A stretch of 64,000 nucleotides of DNA, from positions 4,958,001 to 5,022,000 of the forward strand of contig JAPXFQ010001662.1 in the NCBI GenBank assembly GCA_028564705.1, in the 5' to 3' direction. Shown here piece after piece: positions 36,303 through 45,800 of the stretch; positions within the stretch are counted from its first letter, which is position 1; every line of letters starts with the position of its first letter. The notes under the pieces were generated by a model. That model searched no databases and was not told the DNA's origin. It was given only the letters and a program-made list of their open reading frames with translations. Made by a program: the position numbers and the translations under genes. This stretch comes from Apricaphanius iberus (taxonomy: Eukaryota; Chordata; Actinopteri; Cyprinodontiformes; Aphaniidae).

Positions 36303-36859
36303 TTTTGTTTGTATTATATAAAATTTTAATCTTGACTTGTCTACTAAAACAGAAAGCAACATGAGCTTACTTTAGTTTAAAAATATGATATTCAGAAAAT
36401 ACAATAAAATCTAATCTTTTAAAATAAAAGACTAATATGAAGCTGCAAATATGTGCAAGATGTATTGTGCAATCTATAATACACCAATTAATAATCCTCA
36501 TACAACGGGGTAAATGCAGCTTTAACTGGTTCAAATGTTTTTTTGCAGAATGCTGATACACATAAAGCTGCCTAATAAAAACGTAAGTGATAACAATGTA
36601 GTGTAAAAACACAATGATATACAAAGTGCTGCTGCTACATAAAATAATGAAGGTAGACTGTAATATAAGCAGTTCTAATTATTCTTCCATCCATCCAAAC
36701 ATATTGTTAATATTCCCTGCATGTATGCATTCAGCATACATGCGTGGAATGGCGATGTTTGGGGGGGGGGAAGGCAGCTAGACAACTGCACGGATAGTTT
36801 GCCGTCTGTGTTTTAGGGTGTAAGTTTTATTATTTTTTCTAGCGCTTGCTGAACTAAGA

Positions 36860-37121
36860 AGAAGAAGCGCTAACCAATGCTGCTGCAGTCGGCTTTATAC
36901 CTTTAGCTGCCAGACGGCTCATTGTATTGTTTGGGACACGTTCTCTTCAAGTGTTAAAACAAGCTTAAGGTGTTGCGATCACCTGCCTTGACGCTCTCCT
37001 TGCAAACTTTGGAAATGATGTTTGTTTCCTCTTTTTTGTCTGGTAAAAAACCAAACCTGTTCCATTCAACGGATGAGGACTTCTACTTCGGAACGAAAGC
37101 TTCATTTACGCTCTCAGACGC
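36860..37121 (-). pseudogene. Dead BED zinc-finger exon of a hAT transposase (copy 1)
   Basis: Read on the minus strand from 37121 the frame gives ASESVNEAFVPK, a stop, KSSSVEWNRFGF, then SKVCKESVKAG, NTLSLF, a stop, and HLKRTCPKQYNE. This is the pattern of a BED finger (aromatic W..F, CxxC, then H with a distal Cys), as found at the N-terminus of ZBED/hAT transposases. The first zinc-binding Cys is Ser here (TCC). Both internal stops, and a third after PSGS, occur at the same places in copy 2. Confidence 0.75.
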
Positions 37122-37353
37122 AGCAACACCATGCTTGTTTACAGGTTACTCACATGCAAAGGGGGAGGGAGGACAGGGACGGGGGGGGGGTGATTCGCTT
37201 AGAGCAGGCAGAGAGCGGAGGATTTTAATCGCACACAGAGGCAGAAATACAACAGCAGAACTGTGAATCGGGATAAAACGATCTCCCAAAAAATGACAGA
37301 TCGTCACGTGTGGATCGCTTCACGGTTTTAAATTGTCAAATAACACACCCCTA

Positions 37354-37361
37354 AGTTACCA
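37354..37361 (+). repeat. Right target-site duplication AGTTACCA
   Basis: An exact repeat of 34396-34403 immediately after the CACCCCTA end of hAT-BED copy 1. Confidence 0.9.
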
Positions 37362-38235
37362 TATAAACTATACCTTTAAAATCATAACTAGCACAGATTT
37401 GACAGCTTCTAGTGTTCGTGCTTTTAGTGCAGTCATACAACTTGGACTGTGCTGCTTTTGAGACTGGAGATAATTACTGGAAGAAAATAATCTATTTTTT
37501 CTAGTGTCTATCTTTTAAATCACGGTGGATGCATTTATGAAGTATTTTGTCTGCGCTGTTTCACCGCGAGGTTGTTTTTTAAAGTAGTGGCTGATTTTCC
37601 TAGGTCATATCTGTAACGCTAAAACCCATTAATATTACTCTGAGATTGAGGATGTTTTTAAAAGATAAACATATGCTTGGATGCAAAAAAAACAAAACAT
37701 TTACCTGGTTGAAGAGCGGGGGAAAATCAGGACACAGATAGCACCAACTAGCGGGAAAACCCCATTTTTACACTCTATGAAAAACAATTTTATCTTTTTC
37801 TGTGCTTCCCCCGGCACACCGCTGCTGATACAGCGCCCCCGTAGTGGCACAACTCTGCAACTGCAGTAAAAATAACTTCCATATAGTTGGGGGCAGAGCA
37901 ATATCAGGCTGAGGCGGCACAAAATTAGCTGCAGGCGGCCGCCACGCAAATTTGAACACAGGAAAAACCCTGGTATTCATTCCCTCTTTGTGGCTGGGAA
38001 CCTAATCATTACTGACATCTTTAAGTTTAGTTTATACTTTTATACTAAAAGGTTTGGAGACATGCAGCGGAACAATGGTCAGAGTAGAGCCCAATTATTT
38101 AACTATTCATTGAACGCAACAGAGTACATGGCTTTGATTGGTCAGCTCAAGATCATTTCACCATAACTGTGCTCTATAGTCAATGTAATTAGTCAGTGTA
38201 GCTTTTGGGCTCTAGCTGTTTAATATAGCAAGGCC

Positions 38236-38564
38236 AGGGGTGACTGTGGCTCAGGAGTTGGGTGTTTGCCTTGTAATCGGTTGCCGGTTCAAGCCCCGGC
38301 TCTGACGGTCTCAGTCGTTGTGTCCTTGGGCAAGACACTTCACCCGTTGCCTACTAGTGGTGGTCAGAGGGCCCGGTGGTGCCAGTGTCCGGCAGCCTCG
38401 CCTCCGTCAGTGTGCCCCAGGGCAGCTGTGGCTACGACGTAGCTCACCATCACCAGTGTGTGAATGTGTACGTGAACGGGTGGATGACTGAATGTAGTGT
38501 AAAGCGCTTTGGGGTTTGTAGGGACTGAGTAAAGCGCTATACAAATGCAGGCCATTTACCATTT
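38236..38564 (+). mobile_element. tRNA-derived SINE
   Basis: The head has an RNA polymerase III A-box-like TGGCTCAGGAGTTGGG and a B box GGTTCAAGCCC (38287), spaced as in a tRNA. The body continues with GGGCAAGACACTTCACCC. The tail reads AAAGCGCTTTGGGG, then AAAGCGCTATACAAATGCAG, as in vertebrate V-SINE-like families. It is a sense-strand insertion with little decay. I cannot place it in a named family without a search, and a target duplication was not clear. Confidence 0.8.
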
Positions 38565-41500
38565 ATCTAATATGGTCTTTTGGTGAATCTGAACACCAGC
38601 AGGTGTAGATAACAAAACAATTGCTTTGTCTGTTTAGTTGTGCTTTTAGGAGTATTCCATTAGCTGCACTTTCCAGATTGATCAAAACTTTCTGAGCAGA
38701 TGTGCGTTTACAATCATTGGCCGTAGATGTCACTGTAATGGCAGGCACACTGGCCAGAAAAGGTCTGCAACCCCTGCTGTCCTTTTAGGGAATTGCTTCA
38801 ATACACAGTCACACCAATGGGGAAGTTTAAAAGGAAAAGGTCTCCATCAATGCGTGTGAGAGCAAACTTCCTGACGGAGAGGTATAAACTAAGCTTTGGG
38901 ATCCCAATGCCGAGTCTAAAGCCAACTGTTTATAGTACTAGGACAGTTCTCTATAAAGACTAGTGCAGCTTCTTAATTACAAGTCAAGATATGAAAAAAT
39001 CTTTAAATGAGAACATGCATAACCTAAAATATTTTTAATGAGATCCTGGCTTGATGTAGACATACAGCAACAAGATCTGCAGGTGTGAGAATCTTTTCAG
39101 ACTCCATTTTTTTATTATATTTAAGCGTACAAATAATCAAGTAAGATTTATTTTGTTTTCATTCGTTAATGTTTCATATAAATGCCATATTTGTGATTGA
39201 AATGCCTAAAAATACTCTGACTAATTTCCTTCATGCAACTCTTAAGCTGAATTGCGTTGGCCGCCAGCATTGGAAAACGCCTGATTAGTTGCTGCCGTCC
39301 GGATTATTCTCATTCAAGCTGAGTTGAGTTAACAAAATGAAAAAGAGCTTTTGTTAAACATGCCAGAGGCAGGTTTCAATTTTTAATGGAAGATCAGAAG
39401 CTGTTTGTCCAACTGTATTTTACCTTTTTCAGCATCAATATTAATCTGTGTCGGTGTGAAAACGCGGTGCGCGGTGGAAGCTTTCATCCAGGTGGAGGGT
39501 CCAACTCCAAGCTACTTTGTAAATAAACATGAAGGACTATTTAGAAAAGTATAGAAGTTTTCAGTGAAAGATATGTAGAAACATCTCTAAATACCCATTT
39601 TGGTTCCTGTCCCTTTTAAAAAAAAACATAAATGCAGTTTTAAGGCTGTGGGATTTGCTGCCTTTTGAAGCAGCTTTGTGGCTCGTCTCCCCCCCTTTGT
39701 GTCAAACATGATACTGAGCTTCTTTTTGTTTAGCACGCATAACTTTATTTTTTTACATTTCCAGGCCCTTGTGCTCTGACTCACTGGTAACCACACTTAT
39801 AGCTCCGCTCTTTTCAAGTCATATCCTAACACATTGTGCACGTTTTATCAAACACGATCATGACAAAATATACATGTTCTATGACAGCGCTTGCATGTGG
39901 ACGCAAAACAGGACAGTCGCGGAGGGTAGTAACTCTAACTTGTGGTGTGTTCCTTCTGAAGAGACAGCCTAGTCTGAGCAGATTACACAATAATTGTGTT
40001 AAATTCAATTTAAAGAGGCAATTTGACATTTGATCCTTATAAAAATTTAGGTAGAGCCTTACGTAGATGCAGTTTGTTCCAATATTTTTCCTGTATTTTG
40101 TTCAGCCTTTCTGGTATCAGCTGAAAGTCTTTCTTTCTAATAAAACGCAGACATGTTTAAGTCTTGTCTCAAACGTCTTCAGATTAATTTCAAATCCAAG
40201 TTGTTAAATTGGTTACAGCTTCCACCACAAATAGTGTTACCAGAAAAACTAGGTAGACTTCATAGATCACATTTTTGGGATTCTGACCAAATGGTCTCCT
40301 GTCAACGCCTGACGAGCCAGAAAAATGATCTGATTCATCAACAGATGTTTGTTTGGTTTTTGTGTTGCATCTCTGTGATAATAATTAATCAGGCGATATT
40401 TCTTGACTCAAAGTTTGTACACGTTAGCTACCCATTAGACCTGATCCCTCACAGTTTTAAATCAGAGTTTTAATGAGATAAAACGGCAGTGTTTCCCACA
40501 CATAGACGAATGTGTGGCGGTGCGCCACAGGTTAAACTCCGACCGCCACATATTGCGTTTTGTACTTCTTTTTAACATATTTTATTGTATTGTATTCCAA
40601 TACTACCCGACTGCAACTGCTCAGACTGCTTGTGTCTGCGTGACAGATGGGGGATATTTCTGCGGGCGAAGAATTTGCCCGATGTTTGGATTTAGTCCTC
40701 AGCCAAGCGCAAACGGGGTGAGATCATAGACTGTAGAAAAGAATAGACAGCGCCCCCTCACTACTCCACGTTTACCAGAATGACACACTTTCATGGGGGA
40801 ATTCATGGCGGATTCACAGACTCCTCTTCCCCAGCTCTGACAAAGCATGTTCCTAAAAAGGGCATAGGGGCGGGATCTTCACTGTAAACTCTGCCCTCCC
40901 GGGCGTGTATGGGCATGTAGTTCGGTCGTAATCACGCCTATTCTGCTCTCGCGTCTTTAGCTCTGATGCTAAACTTGGCTCGGCCCCCTCATTAATTATG
41001 CAAGATTTCTAAAAATTATTTTACGAAAACCAGCCTGGTGGCTATGTTTTTGACGAGCCCAGAGTTATCTCAGGAAGAATATGTAGCCATAGAAAGTTTT
41101 AAAAAAATGGGCACCAGGCATTAAAGTTGTTTTTAACGTGTCTAAAGTCCAATGCTTTTCAATGGGGGCCTACCGGCCAAATGGAGGTACTACAGCAATG
41201 GAGGACCAATGGCGGCTCCATGGTATGCGGTCACAAAGCAGAGCAGCCAGCGGCCATTGGGTGGGATATTAAACAGTTTTTCCGGGTTAGGAGGAGGAAA
41301 GCGGGAGAAACCATAAGACACTGCAAACATGGGCATACTTGCTAGGGGTGTGTGATTTGACGATTTAAGACCGTGAAGCGATCTACACGTGTGACGATTT
41401 GTCATTTTTGGGAGATCGTTTTATCCCGATTCACAGTTCTGCTGCTGTATTTGCTGTAATGCCTTTGTGTGCGATTAAAATCCTCCGCTCGCTGCCTGCT

Positions 41501-41565
41501 CTAAGCGAAACTCTCCTCTCTCCCCCTGTGCATGTCAGTAACCTGTAAACAAGCATGGAGTTGCC

Positions 41566-41811
41566 GCGTCTGAGAGCGTAAATGAAGTTTTCGTTCCGAA
41601 GTAGAAGTCCTCATCCATTGAATGGAACTGGTTTGGTTTTTCACCAGACGACAAAGAGGAAAAAAACAATATTTGCAAAGTTTGCAAGGAGAGCGTCAAG
41701 GCGAGTGATTGCAACACCTTAAACTTGTTTTAACACTTGAAGAGAACGTGTCCCAAACAATACAATGAGCCGTCTGGCATCTAAAGGTATAAAGCCGACT
41801 GCAGCAGCAGT
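41566..41811 (+). pseudogene. Dead BED zinc-finger exon of a hAT transposase (copy 2)
   Basis: From 41566 the frame reads ASESVNEVFVPK, a stop, KSSSIEWNWFGFSPDDKEE, NICKVCKESVKASD, NTLNLF, a stop, and HLKRTCPKQYNE. The CxxC and the H...C of a BED finger are intact here (first Cys codon at 41674), unlike copy 1. The in-frame stops coincide with those in copy 1, so they were already present when the element multiplied. Confidence 0.78.
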
Positions 41812-42440
41812 GGCTAGCGCTTCTTCTTCTTAGTTCAGCAAGCGCTAGATAAAATACTTACCCCCTACGACACAGATGGCAAACTATCCGTGCAGTTGTC
41901 TAGCTGCCTTTTCCCCCCAAAACATAGTCATTCTACGCATGTACGCTGAATGCGCAGAGTTGCAGGGAATATTAACAATATGTTTGGATGGATGGAAGAA
42001 TAATTAGAACTGCTTATATTACAGTCTAGCTTCATTATTTTATGTAGCAGCAGCACTTTGTATATCATTGTGTTTTTACACTACATTGTTATCACTTACG
42101 TTTTTATTAGGCAGCTTTATGTGTGCCTGTTTATAATATCAGCATTCTGCAAAAAACATTTGAACCAGTTAAAGCTGCATTTACCCCGTTGTATGAGGAT
42201 TATTATTTGGTGTATTATAGATTGCACAATACATCTTGCACATATTTGCAACTACATATTAGTCTTTTATTTTAAAAGATTATAATTTATTCTATTTTCT
42301 GAATCATATTTTTTAACTAAAGTAAGTTCATGTTTGATTACTGTTTTAGTAGACAAGTCAAGATTAAAATTTTATATAATACATTTAAATACGTTTATGA
42401 TTTAGATGTATTTTTCGTTGAGGTTATTTGAAAAATGAAA

Positions 42441-42592
42441 TATATATATATGTGTATGTGTGTGTGTGTATGTGTATGTGTATGTATATATATATGTATG
42501 TGTATGTATATATATATGTATGTATATGTATATATATATGTATGTACATATGTGTGTGTGTGTATATATGTGTGTGTATGTATGTGTATGTA
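42441..42592 (+). repeat. TA/TG microsatellite
   Basis: An irregular array of TATA, TGTG and TGTA units directly left of the Intruder-like element. Reading frames through it encode only YIYMC-like repeats and are artefacts. Confidence 0.95.
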
Positions 42593-44207
42593 CACTACCG
42601 TTCAAAAGTTTGGGGTCACCCAAACAATTTTGTGTTTTCCATGAAAAGTCACACTAATTCACCACCATACGTTGTGAAATGAATAAAAAATAGAGTCAAG
42701 ACATTGACAAGGTTAGAAATAATGATTTTTATTTGAAATAAGATTGTTTTTACATCAAACTTTGCTTTCATCAAAGAATCCTCCATTTGCAGCAATTACA
42801 GCATTGCAGACCTTTGGCATTCTAGCTGTTAATTTGTTGAGGTAATCTGGAGAAATTGCACCCCACGCTTCTAGAAGCAGCTCCCACAATTTGGATTGGT
42901 TGGATGGGCACTTCTTGCATACCATACGGTCAAGCTGCTCCCACAACAGCTCAACGGGGTTCAAATCTGGTGACTGCGCTGGCCACTCCATTACCGATAG
43001 AATACCAGCTGCCTGCTTCTTCTCTAAATAGTTCTTGCACAATTTCGAGGTGTGTTTTGGGTCATTGTCCTGTTGTAGGATGAAATTGGCTCCAATCAAG
43101 CGCTGTCCACTGGGTATGGCATGGCGTTGCAAAATGGAGTGATAGCCTTCCTTATTCAGAATCCCTTTTACCCTGTACAAATCTCCCACCTTACCAGCAC
43201 CAAAGCAACCCCAGACCATCACATTACCTCCACCATGCTTAACAGATGGCGTCAGGCATTCTTCCAGCATCTTTTCAGTTGTTCTGCGTCTCACAAACGT
43301 TCTTCTTTGTGATCCAAACACCTCAAACTTGGATTCATCCGTCCACAGCACTTTTTTCCAGTCTTCCTCTGTCCAATGTCTGTGTTCTTTTGCCCATCTT
43401 AATCTTTTTCTTTTATTGGCCAGTCTCAGATATGGCTTTTTCTTTGCCACTCTGCCCTGAAGCCCAGAATCCCGCAGCCGCCTCTTCACTGTAGATGTTG
43501 ACACTGGTGTTTTGCGGGTACTATTTAATGAAGATGCCAGTTGGGGACCTGTGAGGCGTCTGTTTCTCAAACTAGAGACTCTAATGTACTTATCTTCTTG
43601 CTCAGTTGTGCAACGCGGCCTCCCACTTCTTTTTCTACTCTGGTTAGAGCCTGTTTGTGCTGTCCTCTGAAGGGAGTAGTACACACCGTTGTAGGAAATC
43701 TTCAATTTCTTAGCAATTTCTCGCATGGAATAGCCTTCATTTCTAAGAACAAGAATAGACTGTCGAGTTTCAGATGAAAGTTCTCTTTTTCTGGCCATTT
43801 TGAGCGTTTAATTGACCCCACAAATGTGATGCTCCAGAAACTCAATCTGCTCAAAGGAAGGTCAGTTTTGTAGCTTCTGTACCGAGCTAAACTGTTTTCA
43901 GATGTGTGAACATGATTGCACAAGGGTTTTCTAATCATCAATTAGCCTTCTGAGCCAATGAGCAAACACATTGTACCATTAGAACACTGGAGTGATAGTT
44001 GCTGGAAATGGGCCTCTATACACCTATGTAGATATTGCACCAAAAACCAGACATTTGCAGCTAGAATAGTCATTTACCACATTAGCAATGTATAGCGTGT
44101 GTTTCTTTAAAGTTAAGACTAGTTTAAAGTTATCTTCATTGAAAAGTACAGTGCTTTTCCTTCAAAAATAAGGACATTTCAATGTGACCCCAAACTTTTG
44201 AACGGTA

Positions 44208-44210
<3 letters not shown>
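42593..44210 (-). mobile_element. DD38E Tc1-type transposon, Intruder-like (1618 bp)
   Basis: The inverted repeats begin CACTACCGTTCAAAAGTTTG at both ends and are identical for the first 27 bases. The left flank is TA (42591-42592); the right flank is TG, where the microsatellite resumes. The element encloses one intact transposase on the minus strand and is nested in hAT-BED copy 2. The residue spacing of the transposase places it in the DD38E sister group of classical DD34E Tc1 elements, described in the literature as Intruder. Confidence 0.9.
42755..43798 (-). CDS. Tc1/mariner transposase of the DD38E (Intruder) type, intact frame (347 aa)
   Basis: An uninterrupted transposase frame of normal length. 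Residues 1-110 contain two helix-turn-helix regions (LRNEGYSMREIAKKLKISYN near 18-37) linked by an AT-hook-like GRPR (59-62). The catalytic residues are present: D154 in LWTDESKFEV, D244 in LQQDNDPKHTS and E283 in SPDLNPVELLW. Between D244 and E283 there are 38 residues, four more than in standard Tc1 transposases, because of the longer KNYLEKKQAAGILSVMEW segment. The glycine-rich KHGGGNVMVWGCF block is complete. The ATG lies about 410 bp inside the element's right end. Activity cannot be judged from sequence. Confidence 0.93.
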   Translation of the reverse strand: MARKRELSSETRQSILVLRNEGYSMREIAKKLKISYNGVYYSLQRTAQTGSNQSRKRSGRPRCTTEQEDKYIRVSSLRNRRLTGPQLASSLNSTRKTPVSTSTVKRRLRDSGLQGRVAKKKPYLRLANKRKRLRWAKEHRHWTEEDWKKVLWTDESKFEVFGSQRRTFVRRRTTEKMLEECLTPSVKHGGGNVMVWGCFGAGKVGDLYRVKGILNKEGYHSILQRHAIPSGQRLIGANFILQQDNDPKHTSKLCKNYLEKKQAAGILSVMEWPAQSPDLNPVELLWEQLDRMVCKKCPSNQSKLWELLLEAWGAISPDYLNKLTARMPKVCNAVIAANGGFFDESKV

Positions 44211-44255
<45 letters not shown>

Positions 44256-44304
44256 ATATATATGTGTGTGTGTGTATATATGTGTGTGTGTGTGTATATA
44301 TGTG

Positions 44305-44337
<33 letters not shown>

Positions 44338-44404
44338 ATATATGTATATATATGTGTGTATACAGTGTATATATATGTGTGTGTGTGTATACAGTGTATG
44401 TATA
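44211..44404 (+). repeat. TA/TG microsatellite
   Basis: A long run of TA (44215-44251) followed by alternating TG and TATA blocks up to the TACAGTGTATG junction with hAT-BED sequence. Together with 42441-42592 it is the array into which the Intruder-like element inserted. Confidence 0.95.
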
Positions 44405-45737
44405 GTTTCATTCAGAACTTTGTGCATTTCTAGGATCTTTGGTGTGGGAAAGACATGTCAGTATTTTAGCCCTGTGTTGGTTATCCCTAATTCGAATGAA
44501 TGTATTTATTTATTGTTTCTCGTCTTTAATGTGTAATTTAAGATTTTTTGTAGATCATTTAAAAAAATCTTGATACGTTATTGTTGTGGAATGTTATTTT
44601 GTCAAATAAAAAATAGTGTTAAATTCTAGTTAATATTCAAGTATTTAAAAGTATTTAATATTTCTTTTTTAAACTCCCCGGCCTGTCTCAAGGTTGGCAA
44701 GTATGCTTTTAACACACAATCACAGATTAAAAAGTGCTATAAAATATTTTATTCTGAATACAATAGTTTCACAGTGTTGTTACTGTAGGTCCCGACCCTT
44801 GGCAAACAACTGATTGCGCAATCTTTAGAAAGTTAACTATAGTCACCAGCGTGTAGTAACCCCACCACCACACATTGCTTACAAATCTGTGGGAAACACT
44901 GAATGGGATTGCAAAAGTGTGAGAGGGCAAATGCAAAAACGGCACAATTTACTTAACAGAGCCTCACCGTTTTTGTAAATGATTTTTAGTAGAGTAAGAT
45001 GCAGATGCCACGATTAGTAATGACTGTGGCTGCAGTTAAGTGTGAATGTGCTGGCTTCAGCAGTGTTAAACCTCAGCTCTTTGCTTCTGAAATCAAATCT
45101 GCATGCTTCGAAAGGAAAACTGATCCTGTGTGATATCGGTGGTTGGTTTTTAACGTTAAACTATGAAGTGAAATTGACAAGGACTTGAAGTAAAAAAAAA
45201 AAACAGGGAACTTTAAGCAAGAAGGTTTAATGCCTTTTTAGAATTATTGAAAACTGCTAGGACATTAGGGCTGATTTAATGTCATACTCCTATAAAGATA
45301 TATGATGTCTTAAAAAAAAATCTGTAAATTCCTATTACAGACTATGGAGCTTCAGACATGAAGCACGGCTTCCTTAATGAGAATCTCACCAGCTTTCTTT
45401 ACAGCTGCTGGAGGGGAGCCAAATCTTTGAAAAGCGTTTCTGCTGCAGTGGTGACTACTGAAAAATAGAACCCATCAACATTTGGGAAATCATTTCAGGT
45501 TGAAGGACAAGGGATATAAATGCTATGTGCTTCCACACAAAGGACTTGTTACGCTATTGTCCTGCTTAGACTGACACAGACGGCCCATTCTGATTTTAAA
45601 ATGCTTTTTGAGACACAAAATGCTACAGACACGAGTGTTGAAGTAGAAGGGAGCATCCATTTAAAAACAAAAAGAAAGCCATGCATCAAATGGTTGACAG
45701 AAACCTGGCAGCTCACCTGCAATGATGTTGAAATGAA

Positions 45738-45800
45738 AAAGTACACAGCCTTGCAAAAGCATTCTTACCCTTTGAACTTGTTCAAACTTTGCCTTGTCTT
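45738..45800 (+). repeat. Tc1 terminus remnant
   Basis: CACAGCCTTGCAAAAGCATT, then CTTACCCTTTGAACTTG and TTCAAACTTTGCCTTG, closely resembles the terminal repeat of a widespread fish Tc1 family. No second end or transposase is found nearby. It is a solo end or an old truncated element. Confidence 0.55.

Larger units (their letters stand above)
34404..37353 (-). mobile_element. hAT-BED element, copy 1, interrupted by a DD34E Tc1
   Basis: The ends are TAGGGGTGGGCGAT on the left and, in reverse complement from 37353, TAGGGGTGTGTTATT on the right. The element is flanked by perfect 8-bp duplications (AGTTACCA at 34396 and 37354). After removing the nested Tc1 (34664-36270) about 1.34 kb remains. 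On the minus strand it carries a remnant of a BED zinc-finger exon (36860-37121) of a ZBED/hAT-type transposase but none of the catalytic part. It is therefore a non-autonomous deletion derivative that was moved by a transposase in trans. Its sequence recurs in inverted orientation at 41343-44575. Confidence 0.88.
41343..44575 (+). mobile_element. hAT-BED element, copy 2, interrupted by a DD38E element
   Basis: It starts TAGGGGTGTGTGATTTGACG and follows copy 1 in reverse order through the BED exon, the ATTACCCCGTTGTATGAGG-type interior, the microsatellite and the TAGTTTCATTCAGAAC block. Similarity ends at about 44575 (AAATCTTGATA), roughly 110 bp short of the terminus present in copy 1, so this end is truncated or lost. 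The octamer before it is ATACTTGC; no matching right duplication was found. The Intruder-like element 42593-44210 sits inside it. Confidence 0.85.
40487..44901. mobile_element. Inverted CAGTGTTTCCCACA termini (hAT-like outer element or two related elements)
   Basis: CAGTGTTTCCCACA at 40487-40500 is mirrored by TGTGGGAAACACTG at 44888-44901, a terminus common in fish hAT repeats. Next to the left end is a perfect palindrome, TGTGGCGGTGCGCCACA (40511-40527). The motif GCATACTTGC also appears inverted, at 41333-41342 and as GCAAGTATGC at 44697-44706. The outer parts total about 1.2 kb, and hAT-BED copy 2 lies between them. The flanking octamers (TAAAACGG, AATGGGAT) do not match, so one outer element interrupted by copy 2 is plausible but not proven. 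Confidence 0.45.

Noticed and set aside
36970..37266. 98-codon frame resembling a 60-codon minus-strand frame at 41535-41717
   Set aside because: Similarity between two frames first suggested a conserved protein, but it is the antisense of the hAT-BED element. The meaningful frame is on the opposite strand and encodes the dead BED finger.
37681..37980. GC-richer block ending GAAAAACCCTGG, considered as a hAT-like terminus
   Set aside because: Only one possible end was visible, without a matching partner or flanking duplication.
38280..38300. Possible tRNA gene around the B-box-like GGTTCAAGCCC
   Set aside because: The flanks do not fold as a complete tRNA and the sequence continues into a SINE body and tail. 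The same reasoning applies to GGTTCGATTCC on the minus strand at 55136-55146.
42395..42682. Overlapping reading frames on both strands rich in Tyr, Ile, Cys, Val or Thr-His
   Set aside because: They are translations of a TA/TG microsatellite and have no coding meaning. The same applies to frames at 44136-44536.
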